Shown: piece by piece, positions 37,774 to 46,058 of the stretch
Numbering within the stretch: the first letter of the stretch is position 1
How the letters are laid out: each line of letters starts with the position of its first letter
Origin: Streptomyces hyderabadensis
Lineage (GTDB): Bacteria; Actinomycetota; Actinomycetes; Streptomycetales; Streptomycetaceae
Length of the DNA stretch: 64,000 bases
NCBI RefSeq assembly: GCF_020404845.1
Contig: NZ_JAIOJZ010000033.1
Coordinates: 1-64,000 of the forward strand
Reading direction: 5' to 3'
The notes under the pieces: generated by a model
Databases searched by the model: none
What the model was told of the DNA's origin: nothing
Seen by the model: the letters and a program-made list of their open reading frames with translations, nothing else
Program-made: the position numbers and the translations under genes

Positions 37774-37809
37774 GCCGAGGCCCCGTCCAGAAGCGGACGG
37801 GGCCTCGGC
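37774..37809. terminator. Terminator between the Uma2 gene and purL
   Basis: A perfect 15-bp inverted repeat (GCCGAGGCCCCGTCC and its complement) with a 6-nt loop lies between convergent genes. It can serve both strands. Confidence 0.85.
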
Positions 37810-37822
37810 CGTGTGGGGCCCG

Positions 37823-40081
37823 CTACGCCAGCAGCCCCGGGATCGTGCCCTCGTGCGCCTCGCGCAGCTCGGTCAGGGACAGCGAGAACTCGCCCTGGAC
37901 CTCGACCGCGTCGCCGTCGACCACGCCGATGCGGGTGACCGGCAGGCCGCGGGCGCCGCACATGTCGTTGAAGCGGACCTCCTCCGAGCGCGGGACGGCG
38001 ACGACCGCACGGCCCGCCGACTCCGAGAAGAGGAAGGTGAAGGCGTCCAGCCCGTCCGGTACGACCAGACGCGCGCCCTTGCCGCCCAGCAGCGCCGACT
38101 CGACGACCGCCTGGACCAGACCGCCGTCGGACAGGTCGTGCGCGGAGTCGATCATGCCGTCGCGGGAGGCGGAGATCAGGATCTCGCCGAGCAGCCGCTC
38201 GCGCTCCAGGTCGACCTTCGGGGGCAGGCCGCCGAGGTGGTCGTGGATCACCTGGGACCAGGCCGAGCCGCCGAACTCCTCGCGGGTGTCGCCGAGGAGG
38301 TACAGCAGCTGGCCGTCCTCCTGGAAGGCGACCGGCGTGCGGCGGGCCACGTCGTCGATGACGCCGAGGACCGCGACCACCGGGGTGGGGTGGATGGCGG
38401 CCTCGCCGGTCTGGTTGTAGAGCGAGACGTTGCCGCCGGTCACCGGGGTGCCGAGCTGGAGGCAGCCGTCGGCCAGGCCGCGCACGGCCTCCGCGAACTG
38501 CCACATCACCGCCGGGTCCTCCGGCGAGCCGAAGTTCAGGCAGTCGGAGACCGCGAGCGGCTTCGCGCCGGTCGTGGCGACGTTGCGGTACGCCTCCGCC
38601 AGCGCCAGCTGCGCGCCCGTGTACGGGTCGAGCTTGGCGTACCGGCCGTTGCCGTCGGTGGCGATGGCGACGCCGAGGCCGGACTCCTCGTCCACCCGGA
38701 TCATGCCCGAGTCCTCGGGCTGGGCGAGCACGGTGTTGCCCTGCACGAAGTGGTCGTACTGCTGGGTGATCCACTGCTTGGACGCCTGGTTGGGCGAGCC
38801 GACCAGCTTCAGGACCTGGTCCTTCAGCTCGTCGCCCGTCTGCGGGCGCGGCAGCTTGTTCGCGTCGTCGGCCTGGAGGGCGTCCTGCCAGTCCGGGCGG
38901 GCGTACGGGCGCTCGTAGACCGGGCCGTCGTGGGCGACGGTGCGCGGGTCGACGTCGACGATCTTGCCGCCGTGCCAGAAGATCTCCAGGCGGTCGCCGT
39001 CCGTGACCTCACCGATCACCGTGGCGATGACGTCCCACTTGTCGCAGATCTCCAGGAAGCGGTCGACCTTCTCCGGCTCGACCACCGCGCACATCCGCTC
39101 CTGCGACTCGCTCATGAGGATTTCCTCGGGCGAGAGGGTCGAGTCGCGCAGGGGGACGTCGTCCAGGGTGACGCGCATGCCGCCGGAGCCGTTCGAGGCC
39201 AGCTCGCTGGTCGCGCAGGACAGGCCCGCCGCGCCCAGGTCCTGGATGCCGACGACCAGCTTCTCGGCGAACGCCTCCAGGGTGCACTCGATGAGGAGCT
39301 TCTCCTGGAAGGGGTCGCCGACCTGGACGGCGGGACGCTTGGACGGCTTGGCGTCGTCGAAGGTCTCGGAGGCGAGGATCGACGCTCCGCCGATGCCGTC
39401 GCCGCCGGTCCGGGCCCCGTACAGGATGACCTTGTTGCCCGCGCCGGACGCCTTCGCGAGGTGGATGTCCTCGTGCCGCATCACGCCGATGGCACCGGCG
39501 TTGACCAGCGGGTTGCCCTGGTAGCAGGCGTCGAAGACGACCTCGCCGCCGATGTTGGGCAGGCCCAGGCAGTTGCCGTAGCCGCCAATGCCCGCGACGA
39601 CGCCCGGGAGGACCCGCTTGGTGTCGGGGTGGTCCGCCGCGCCGAAGCGCAGGGGGTCCACGACGGCGACCGGGCGGGCGCCCATCGCGATGATGTCGCG
39701 GACGATGCCGCCGACGCCCGTGGCCGCGCCCTGGTAGGGCTCGACGTAGGAGGGGTGGTTGTGCGACTCGACCTTGAAGGTGACCGCGTAGCCCTGGCCG
39801 ACGTCGACGACACCGGCGTTCTCGCCGATGCCGACGAGCATCGCGTCGGACTCGGGTGCCTTCTCGCCGAACTGGCGCAGATGGACCTTGCTGCTCTTGT
39901 ACGAGCAGTGCTCGGACCACATCACCGAGTACATGGCCAGCTCCGCGCCGGTGGGGCGGCGGCCGAGGATCTCCACGACCCTCTCGTACTCGTCCTTCTT
40001 CAGGCCCAGCTCGGCCCAGGGCAGCTCGACGTCGGGGGTCGCGGTCGCGTGCTCGACCGTGTCCAGAGGCGTCCGGCTCAT
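37823..40081 (-). CDS. purL: Phosphoribosylformylglycinamidine synthase subunit PurL
   Basis: Predicted 752 residues, the small-type PurL that works with PurQ and PurS to make FGAM from FGAR using glutamine-derived ammonia. Landmarks: MYSVMWSEHCSYKSSK near residue 50, FKVESHNHPSYVEPYQGAATGVGGI in shorter conserved pieces, and GGEVVFDACYQGNPL. Its ATG overlaps the stop of purQ by 4 nt (ATGA), so translation is coupled. A terminator lies just beyond the stop. Confidence 0.97.
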   Translation of the reverse strand: MSRTPLDTVEHATATPDVELPWAELGLKKDEYERVVEILGRRPTGAELAMYSVMWSEHCSYKSSKVHLRQFGEKAPESDAMLVGIGENAGVVDVGQGYAVTFKVESHNHPSYVEPYQGAATGVGGIVRDIIAMGARPVAVVDPLRFGAADHPDTKRVLPGVVAGIGGYGNCLGLPNIGGEVVFDACYQGNPLVNAGAIGVMRHEDIHLAKASGAGNKVILYGARTGGDGIGGASILASETFDDAKPSKRPAVQVGDPFQEKLLIECTLEAFAEKLVVGIQDLGAAGLSCATSELASNGSGGMRVTLDDVPLRDSTLSPEEILMSESQERMCAVVEPEKVDRFLEICDKWDVIATVIGEVTDGDRLEIFWHGGKIVDVDPRTVAHDGPVYERPYARPDWQDALQADDANKLPRPQTGDELKDQVLKLVGSPNQASKQWITQQYDHFVQGNTVLAQPEDSGMIRVDEESGLGVAIATDGNGRYAKLDPYTGAQLALAEAYRNVATTGAKPLAVSDCLNFGSPEDPAVMWQFAEAVRGLADGCLQLGTPVTGGNVSLYNQTGEAAIHPTPVVAVLGVIDDVARRTPVAFQEDGQLLYLLGDTREEFGGSAWSQVIHDHLGGLPPKVDLERERLLGEILISASRDGMIDSAHDLSDGGLVQAVVESALLGGKGARLVVPDGLDAFTFLFSESAGRAVVAVPRSEEVRFNDMCGARGLPVTRIGVVDGDAVEVQGEFSLSLTELREAHEGTIPGLLA

Positions 40082-40758
40082 GCGTTGACCAGCTTCTTGA
40101 GGATCGAGGTGAAGAACGGCAGGCCGTCGGTACGGCCCGTACCGATCAGCGACTCGACGGCGTGCTCGGGGTGCGGCATGAGGCCGACGACGTTCCCGGC
40201 GGCGTTGGTGATGCCGGCGATGTCGTTGAGCGAGCCGTTCGGGTTGAAGTCCAGGTACCGGAAGGCGACCCGGCCCTCGGCCTCCAGCTCGTCCAGCGTC
40301 CGCCGGTCGGCGACGTAGCGGCCGTCCATGTTCTTCAGCGGGATGTGGATCTCCTGGCCGGCGGCGTAGTCGCTGGTCCAGGACGTGTCCGCGTTCTCCA
40401 CCCGCAGCTTCTGGTCGCGGCAGATGAAGTGCAGGTGGTCGTTGCCCAGCATGCCGCCGGGCAGCAGGTGGGCCTCGGTGAGGATCTGGAAGCCGTTGCA
40501 GATGCCCAGCACCGGCAGACCGGCCTTGGCCTGGTCGATGACGGTGTCCATCACCGGCGAGAAGCGCGCGATGGCACCGGCGCGCAGATAATCGCCGTAC
40601 GAGAAACCGCCGCACAGCACCACGGCGTCGACCTGCTTGAGGTCCTTGTCCTTGTGCCAGAGGGCGACGGGTTCGGCACCGGCGACGCGGATGGCGCGCT
40701 GCGTGTCCCGGTCGTCGAGGCTGCCGGGGAAAGTGACGACGCCAATACGAGCGGTCAC
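40078..40758 (-). CDS. purQ: Phosphoribosylformylglycinamidine synthase subunit PurQ
   Basis: Predicted 226 residues, a class I glutaminase that supplies ammonia to PurL. The nucleophile Cys sits in VLGICNGFQIL (about residue 86), with GFSYGDYLRAGAIA before it and the His-Glu dyad in LMPHPEHAVE near the C-terminus. The GTG start overlaps the purS stop (GTGA) and the stop overlaps the purL start. The S-Q-L trio is one tightly coupled transcription unit. Confidence 0.97.
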   Translation of the reverse strand: MTARIGVVTFPGSLDDRDTQRAIRVAGAEPVALWHKDKDLKQVDAVVLCGGFSYGDYLRAGAIARFSPVMDTVIDQAKAGLPVLGICNGFQILTEAHLLPGGMLGNDHLHFICRDQKLRVENADTSWTSDYAAGQEIHIPLKNMDGRYVADRRTLDELEAEGRVAFRYLDFNPNGSLNDIAGITNAAGNVVGLMPHPEHAVESLIGTGRTDGLPFFTSILKKLVNA

Positions 40759-41027
40759 TTCGCCGCCCCCGCGACTACGTCTTCGGACTCGACCTTGACG
40801 GTGAAGTCCTCGATCACGGTGTTGGCGAGGAAGGATTCCGCAAGATCATGGATGCGGGCGAGGGCGGCCTCGTCGACCGGCCCGTCCACTTCCAGTTCGA
40901 ATCGCTTTCCCTGACGGACGTCCGAGATCCCTTCGAAACCCAGTCGCGGCAGTGCGCGCTGCACCGCCTGGCCCTGGGGGTCGAGGATCTCCGGCTTGAG
41001 CATGACGTCGACTACGACGCGTGCCAC
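40755..41027 (-). CDS. purS: Phosphoribosylformylglycinamidine synthase subunit PurS
   Basis: Predicted 90 residues. PurS is the small bridging subunit of the PurLQS complex: ARVVVDVMLKPEILDPQG, GFEGISDVRQGKRFEL, then ESFLANTVIEDF. The start is set at GTG 41027 because the GGGAG site lies 5 nt before it. A GTG two codons earlier (41033) is part of that site itself and has no spacing. It is first in the purS-purQ-purL operon. Confidence 0.93.
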   Translation of the reverse strand: MARVVVDVMLKPEILDPQGQAVQRALPRLGFEGISDVRQGKRFELEVDGPVDEAALARIHDLAESFLANTVIEDFTVKVESEDVVAGAAK

Positions 41028-41377
41028 TGGCACTCCCGGTGTGTGGTGCTGAGCAGGTTCCTTCAGACTACCCGTACAAAATTTCTACGCGCGTAGCCTT
41101 GGAGGAAACTACGTGAGCCCAGTCACGATCCGGCATCGGGAGGGGGCGGCCGAGAAAAGCTTCTGGAAAGATCCGGGATCGACCGCCGACACCTATTGCC
41201 CAGGGGACACGCGGGCAGATTTAGTCGGTCTTCCCATTGCAATGCCGGGCACTGTACAAATGAAATGTCATTAGCCGATACTTTGCCCAATTACAGGCGA
41301 ACAGTCGGCATCATCGCGGCGTCCTGGCAGGTTCTGGCACGTCACCGCGGAGATGCCGCACGAAGGGACCGATATTC
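41028..41377. promoter_or_regulatory. Divergent promoter region of purSQL and the lsr2-like gene
   Basis: This 350-bp spacer is clearly AT-richer than its surroundings (for example 41075-41090 and 41220-41300). That is fitting for promoters, and possibly for Lsr2 self-binding, since Lsr2 prefers AT-rich DNA. No gene or terminator is evident. Individual promoter boxes cannot be fixed with confidence. Confidence 0.5.
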
Positions 41378-41695
41378 GTGGCGCAGCGTGTCGTGGTCAC
41401 TCTCTTTGACGACATCGACGGCTCGGAAGCGGCGGAGACGGTCGCCTTCGGAGTCGACGGCCGTATGTACGAGATCGACCTGAACGAAGCCAATGCCCGG
41501 AAACTGCGCAAGGCGCTGGAGCCGTACGTCTCGGCCGGCCGCAAGCGCTCCCGGTCCGGCAAGGCCTACCGGCAGACGGAGGTCGCGCCCGACCCGGCGG
41601 CGGTCCGCGCCTGGGCGCAGGCGAACCGGATGGACGTGCCCGCGCGGGGCCGGATCCCGAAGAAGGTGTACGAGGCCTTCGCCGAGGCGCAGTGA
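41378..41695 (+). CDS. lsr2: Lsr2-family nucleoid-associated protein
   Basis: Predicted 105 residues. The N-terminal dimerisation domain (QRVVVTLFDDIDGSEAAETVAFGVDG, MYEIDLNEANARKLRKAL) is joined by a basic linker to the C-terminal DNA-binding domain (VRAWAQANRMDVPARGRIPKKVYEAF) with its RGR minor-groove hook. Lsr2 bridges AT-rich DNA and silences foreign and secondary-metabolite genes. The GTG start has GAAGGGA 9 nt upstream. Streptomyces carry two Lsr2 paralogues; which one this is cannot be settled here. Confidence 0.94.
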   Translation: MAQRVVVTLFDDIDGSEAAETVAFGVDGRMYEIDLNEANARKLRKALEPYVSAGRKRSRSGKAYRQTEVAPDPAAVRAWAQANRMDVPARGRIPKKVYEAFAEAQ

Positions 41696-41831
41696 GCCGG
41701 CACCGGTCAGGAGGGGCCGACGGCCGCTCAGCCGCCCCTCGCGGCAACCGACTTGCGCGGCACCCCGGGTGATCAGCTAAAGTCTGGAGCACGCCGAGGG
41801 GCGAGGCCGAAAGGCCCAGCTCACGGAACAC

Positions 41832-41903
41832 GCGGGTGTAGTTCAGTAGTAGAACATCCCCCTTCCAGGGGGAAGGCGCAGTGTGCAATTCCTGTCACCC
41901 GCT
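41832..41903 (+). tRNA. tRNA-Gly (TCC)
   Basis: A 72-nt cloverleaf: acceptor GCGGGTG/CACCCGC, anticodon stem TCCCC/GGGGA around CTTCCAG with TCC, T arm TGCAATTCCTGTCA. The T arm is atypical (CAATTCC rather than GGTTCGA), but pairing holds. Confidence 0.9.
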
Positions 41904-41983
41904 CTGCATCGCCGTACCGGCCGCTCGATTGGATCAGGTAGGCTGGTGCTCGCACCGATCGGTGAAGGCCGGTCGGAGGCATT

Positions 41984-42056
41984 GCGGACGTAGCTCAGTT
42001 GGTAGAGCGCAACCTTGCCAAGGTTGAGGTCGCGAGTTCGAGCCTCGTCGTCCGCT
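41984..42056 (+). tRNA. tRNA-Gly (GCC), copy 1
   Basis: A 73-nt cloverleaf: acceptor GCGGACG/CGTCCGC, anticodon arm AACCTTGCCAAGGTT with GCC, T arm GCGAGTTCGAGCCTCGT. Confidence 0.95.
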
Positions 42057-42064
42057 CGGGAATC

Positions 42065-42095
42065 AGACCCCGGTCCTCCAGGACCGGGGTCTTTT
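42065..42095 (+). terminator. Rho-independent terminator after tRNA-Gly
   Basis: A perfect 12-bp stem (AGACCCCGGTCC and its complement) closed by TCCA and followed by TTTT. Confidence 0.88.
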
Positions 42096-42200
42096 CGTGC
42101 CACCGGCGCCGGTGCCCTGTGGGCCGGGTCTGACATTTGTCATGTCCGGTGATGACGGCTCGCACTGTCGTCCCGCCCGGGGCGCCGGAATCCTTGAGGC

Positions 42201-43172
42201 ATGCAAACCAACGGACACGAACACGTGATTGAGGTCACCGACCTTCGGCGTGTGTACGGGGGCGGGTTCGAGGCCGTGCGCGGGGTCGACTTCTCCGTGC
42301 GCCGCGGTGAGGTCTTCGCGCTGCTCGGCACCAACGGCGCCGGCAAGACGTCGACGGTCGAGCTGCTGGAGGGGCTCGCCGCTCCGGCCAGCGGGCGGGT
42401 GCGCGTCCTCGGGCACGACCCGTACACCGAGCGGGCCGCCGTACGCCCCCGCACCGGGGTGATGCTCCAGGAGGGCGGTTTCCCCTCCGAGCTGACGGTC
42501 GCCGAGACGGCACGGATGTGGGCGGGGTGCGTGAGCGGCGCACGGTCGCCCGCCGAGGTGCTGGCGCTGGTCGGTCTGGAGGCGAAGACCGGCACCCGGG
42601 TGAAGCAGCTGTCCGGGGGCCAGCGGCGCCGCCTGGACCTGGCGCTCGCCCTGCTCGGCGACCCCGAGGTGCTCTTCCTGGACGAGCCCAGCACCGGCCT
42701 CGACGCCGAAGGCCGCCGGGACACCTGGGAGTTGGTGAGCGCGCTGCGCGACCGCGGTACGACGGTGCTGCTGACCACGCACTACCTGGAGGAGGCCGAG
42801 AACCTCGCCGACCGGCTCGCGATCATGCACGAGGGCCGGATCGCCGCCACCGGCACCCCGGCCGAGGTGACCGCCGCGCAGCCGTCCCGCATCTCCTTCG
42901 AACTGCCCGACGGCTACTTCGTGGGCGACCTGCCGCCGCTCGCGGAACTGGGCGTGAGCGAGCACGAGGTCGACGGCCGCGTGGTGAAGCTGCGCACCCG
43001 GGAACTCCAGCGCGCGGCCACCGGCCTGCTGGTGTGGGCCGGGCAGGCCGGAGTGGAGCTGCGCCGCCTGGACGTGCGCTCGGCGTCCCTTGAGGAGGCC
43101 TTCCTCAGCATCGCCAAGGAGGTGTCCGCGAAGGCGGGCGGCCCCACGACGAAGAAGGAGTACGCGGCATGA
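42201..43172 (+). CDS. ABC transporter ATP-binding protein (DrrA-type exporter)
   Basis: Predicted 323 residues. The order is Walker A GTNGAGKTS (about residue 43), signature LSGGQRRRLDLAL (about residue 137), Walker B and D-loop LFLDEPSTGLD, and switch His TTHYLEEAE. A C-terminal accessory domain follows. It powers an ABC-2-type exporter formed with the next gene, whose start overlaps this stop by 4 nt. The adjacent two-component system suggests a sensed drug or lipid cargo; the substrate is unknown. Confidence 0.93.
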   Translation: MQTNGHEHVIEVTDLRRVYGGGFEAVRGVDFSVRRGEVFALLGTNGAGKTSTVELLEGLAAPASGRVRVLGHDPYTERAAVRPRTGVMLQEGGFPSELTVAETARMWAGCVSGARSPAEVLALVGLEAKTGTRVKQLSGGQRRRLDLALALLGDPEVLFLDEPSTGLDAEGRRDTWELVSALRDRGTTVLLTTHYLEEAENLADRLAIMHEGRIAATGTPAEVTAAQPSRISFELPDGYFVGDLPPLAELGVSEHEVDGRVVKLRTRELQRAATGLLVWAGQAGVELRRLDVRSASLEEAFLSIAKEVSAKAGGPTTKKEYAA

Positions 43173-43984
43173 GCGCCACGGACACACCGGCCCGCGCGGG
43201 GCGCACCGCCGGGACCGCGACCACCACGCCGATGAGCCGCATGACCGCCCTCGCCCGCGCCGAGATGATCCTGCTCGGACGGAACAAGGGCACCGTCTTC
43301 GCCGCGCTGTTCATCCCGTTCGTGATGCCGTTCAGCGTGCGGGCGGGCGCCGAGGAGATGGACCTCGGCAAGGCCGGGCTGACCGTCGGCACGCTCGTGC
43401 TGCCCGCCGCGATCGGCTTCTCCCTGCTGTTCGCCGTGTACTCGGCCCTCGTCGGCGTCTTCGTCGTCCGGCGCGAGGAACTCGTCCTCAAGCGGCTGCG
43501 CACCGGCGAGCTGCGGGACGTGGAGATCCTCGGCGGCTCCGCGCTGCCCGCCGTGCTCAGCGGGCTGGTGCAGTCGCTGCTGCTCGCGGTGGGCTGCGTG
43601 GCACTGCTCGACCTGTCCGCGCCGTCGGCGCCCCACCTGACCGTCCTCGGGCTGCTGCTGGGGCTGGTGATGTGCGCCGCTCTCGCGGCCGTCACCGCGA
43701 GCTTCACCAGGACCGGTGAGAGCGCGCAGGTCACGCCGCTGCCGTTCACGTTCGTGTCGATGTTCGGCTCCGGCCTGTTCATTCCGCTGGACCTGCTCCC
43801 CGACCGGCTGGCCTCGGTGTGCGAGCTGCTGCCGCTGACGCCCGTCATCACGCTGGTGCGCGGCGGCTGGACCGGCGACCTGTCGGCCTCCGACGCCCTG
43901 GGCGCGACGGCGACGGCGGTGGCCTGGACCGTGCTCGCGGTGTTTGCTGTACGGCGGCGGTTCCGCTGGGAGCCGCGGCACTGA
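43169..43984 (+). CDS. ABC-2-type transporter permease
   Basis: Predicted 271 residues with six membrane helices after a 30-residue cytoplasmic head (MTALARAEMILLGRNKGT). The layout is that of DrrB-like export permeases, including the FGSGLFIPLDLLPDRL segment before the last helices. It pairs with the ATPase just upstream (ATGA overlap). A cotranscribed sensor kinase begins 28 nt downstream, a pattern typical of self-regulated drug or lipid efflux systems. Confidence 0.9.
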   Translation: MSATDTPARAGRTAGTATTTPMSRMTALARAEMILLGRNKGTVFAALFIPFVMPFSVRAGAEEMDLGKAGLTVGTLVLPAAIGFSLLFAVYSALVGVFVVRREELVLKRLRTGELRDVEILGGSALPAVLSGLVQSLLLAVGCVALLDLSAPSAPHLTVLGLLLGLVMCAALAAVTASFTRTGESAQVTPLPFTFVSMFGSGLFIPLDLLPDRLASVCELLPLTPVITLVRGGWTGDLSASDALGATATAVAWTVLAVFAVRRRFRWEPRH

Positions 43985-44012
43985 CGTACAGGAACGTGCG
44001 AGGGCGTACGAG

Positions 44013-45281
44013 GTGAGCGGGAGCGGCGGACGGATGCGCAGGCCGGGCGGATGGTGGCGGACCAAGAGCACGCCGGAGAAGGTGGAGACGTACACACGGT
44101 GGTCGTTCCACTTCTTCGGGGTCATCGAGGTGTTCGCCCTCGGGGTGACCGCCTACGGCCGGACCGGCGCCGGACTCGCCACCGTGCTGTGCCTGCTGGT
44201 CGCCGTGCACGCCGCCGCCTGCATGGTGGTCTCGTCCCGGGCGCTGGACTGGACGCGCGGCCGGCGCTCCCAGCCGGTGCGCCTGATGTGGGCGCTCGTC
44301 GTCGTCTCCGCCGCGGTCTCGGTCACCGCGGTCGGGATCGCGGAGCGCGGACCGGCCGGTGAGGTGGAGACCGCGGCGGGCTCGGTCTACGGCGGGGTCC
44401 TGTGCTACGCCGCCGGTGTCATCACGCTCGGGGTGCGGGGGTGGCGGCGCAGGGTCGCCGTCGTCGGGGCCTTCGCGGTGGGCGCCGGGCTGCTGACGTT
44501 CCCGCTGGAGATGCCCCTCCTCGCGTCGGTCGTGCTGGCCGGCCTGGTGATGGTGACCGGCGGGTTCCTCGCCGTCACCTCGATCTTCTCCCTCTGGCTG
44601 CTCAACGCCGTGTACGCGCTCGACGACGCCAAGGAGACCCGGGCCAGGCTCGCCGTCGCCGAGGAGCGGCTGCGGTTCGGCCGGGACCTGCACGACGTGA
44701 TGGGCCGGAACCTGGCGGTGATCGCGCTCAAGAGCGAGCTGGCGGTCCAGCTGGCGCGACGGGGCAGGCCCGAGGCGGTGGAGCAGATGATCGAGGTGCA
44801 GCGCATCGCGCAGGAGTCGCAGCGCGAGGTCCGGGACGTCGTGCGGGGCTACCGGGAGGCCGCCCTGGAGGTGGAACTGGCCGGTGCGCGGGGCGTGCTC
44901 TCGGCGGCGGGCATCGTCTCGGAGGTCACCGGTGAGACGGCCGGGCTGCCCGCCGAGGTGCAGTCGGCGCTGGGCTGGGTGGTGCGGGAGGCGACCACGA
45001 ACGTGCTGCGGCACGGGGACGCGAAGAAGGTCGCCGTAAAGGTGCGGATGTCGGAGGGGCGGGTCGTGCTGACGGTGGAGAACGACGGTGTGGCGGAGAC
45101 GACGGGGGACGGACCCCCGGCCGGCCCGGGCGGTTCCGGGCTCTCGGGGCTGCGCGAGCGGCTCTCCGCGGTGGACGGGACCCTGGAGGCGGGGCCCGTC
45201 GGCAGGGGTGTCTTCCGGCTGACGGCCGAGGTGCCACTGCCGGCCGCCACGGCCGGGGCCGCGCTGGAGGTCGCCTCGTGA
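44013..45281 (+). CDS. DesK/NarX-type sensor histidine kinase
   Basis: Predicted 422 residues. Five to six membrane helices (about residues 30-200) form the sensor; no large extracellular loop is present, so it probably senses the membrane. The HisKA_3 box RFGRDLHDVMGRNLAVIALK has the phospho-acceptor His at about residue 227. The ATPase domain shows REATTNVLRHG (N box) and GGSGLSGLRERL (G box). GTG 44013 is used, with GAGGG about 8 nt before it; ATG 44034 is the alternative. Its stop overlaps the regulator start (GTGA). Confidence 0.9.
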   Translation: MSGSGGRMRRPGGWWRTKSTPEKVETYTRWSFHFFGVIEVFALGVTAYGRTGAGLATVLCLLVAVHAAACMVVSSRALDWTRGRRSQPVRLMWALVVVSAAVSVTAVGIAERGPAGEVETAAGSVYGGVLCYAAGVITLGVRGWRRRVAVVGAFAVGAGLLTFPLEMPLLASVVLAGLVMVTGGFLAVTSIFSLWLLNAVYALDDAKETRARLAVAEERLRFGRDLHDVMGRNLAVIALKSELAVQLARRGRPEAVEQMIEVQRIAQESQREVRDVVRGYREAALEVELAGARGVLSAAGIVSEVTGETAGLPAEVQSALGWVVREATTNVLRHGDAKKVAVKVRMSEGRVVLTVENDGVAETTGDGPPAGPGGSGLSGLRERLSAVDGTLEAGPVGRGVFRLTAEVPLPAATAGAALEVAS

Positions 45282-45892
45282 CGACGACCGTCCGTGTGCT
45301 GCTCGCCGATGACGAACACCTCATCCGCGGGGCCCTGGCGGCCCTGCTGTCCCTGGAGGACGACCTGGTCGTCGTCGCCGAGGCGGCCACCGGTCCCGAG
45401 GCCCTGGCGATGGCGCGGGCGCACGCGCCGGACGTCGCCGTACTGGATCTCCAGATGCCCGGTGCCGACGGTGTGAGGGTCGCCACATCGCTTCGGGCCG
45501 AGCTGCCCGACTGCAAGGTGCTGATCGTGACCAGTCACGGGCGCCCCGGGCACCTGAAGCGGGCGCTGGCGGCGGGGGTGCGCGGGTTCGTCCCCAAGAC
45601 GGTCAGCGCCCAGCGGCTCGCCGAGCTGATCCGCACGGTGCACGCCGGAAACCGGTACGTCGACCCCGAGTTGGCCGCCGACGCGATCTCCGCCGGGGAC
45701 TCGCCGCTGACCGCGCGCGAGGCCGAGGTGCTGGAGCACGCCGCCGACGGGGCGCCCGTCGCGGAGATCGCCGAGCGGGCCGCGCTCGCCGAGGGGACGG
45801 TGCGGAACTACCTGTCGTCGGCCGCGAGCAAGCTCGGCGCGGAGAACCGGCATGCGGCGGTGCGGCTCGCGAGGGAGCGGGGTTGGGTATAG
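45278..45892 (+). CDS. NarL/LuxR-type response regulator
   Basis: Predicted 204 residues. The receiver domain has ADDEHLIR with the acidic pocket, the phosphorylated Asp57 in VLDLQMPG, Ser/Thr in VTSHG and Lys in FVPKTVS. The C-terminal LuxR helix-turn-helix is LTAREAEVLEHAADGAPVAE, then AEGTVRNYLSSAASKLGA. It is the partner of the kinase just upstream (4-nt overlap) and probably controls the ABC exporter of the same operon. Confidence 0.94.
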   Translation: MTTTVRVLLADDEHLIRGALAALLSLEDDLVVVAEAATGPEALAMARAHAPDVAVLDLQMPGADGVRVATSLRAELPDCKVLIVTSHGRPGHLKRALAAGVRGFVPKTVSAQRLAELIRTVHAGNRYVDPELAADAISAGDSPLTAREAEVLEHAADGAPVAEIAERAALAEGTVRNYLSSAASKLGAENRHAAVRLARERGWV

Positions 45893-45929
45893 TGGCTGTC
45901 GCGCCAGGGAGAAATCCCCGGCACGCAGT

Positions 45930-46002
45930 GCGAACGTAGCTCAGTTGGTAGAGCGCAACCTTGCCAAGGTTGAGGTCGCGAGTTCGAACCTCGTCGTTCG
46001 CT
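45930..46002 (+). tRNA. tRNA-Gly (GCC), copy 2
   Basis: A 73-nt cloverleaf differing from copy 1 mainly in the acceptor stem (GCGAACG/CGTTCGC). Same anticodon arm with GCC. Confidence 0.95.
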
Positions 46003-46009
46003 CCAGTGA

Positions 46010-46037
46010 GAAGCCCCCGGCTCCGGCCGGGGGCTTC
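46010..46037 (+). terminator. Terminator after tRNA-Gly copy 2
   Basis: A perfect 12-bp stem (GAAGCCCCCGGC and its complement) with a 4-nt loop. It lies 7 nt after the tRNA and 21 nt before the convergent purC stop, so it may serve both. Confidence 0.82.
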
Positions 46038-46058
46038 TTCGTGTGCGGCGGTCCGCCG

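Noticed and set aside
35376..38774. A minus-strand open frame of about 1130 codons
   Set aside because: It overlaps the META lipoprotein, the MDMPI gene, the Uma2 gene and part of purL in the wrong frame and shows only Arg/Pro/Gly-rich shadow sequence.
41028..41377. A purine (guanine) riboswitch upstream of purSQL
   Set aside because: The conserved three-way-junction elements of the purine riboswitch cannot be found, and purine control in this region appears to be by other means.
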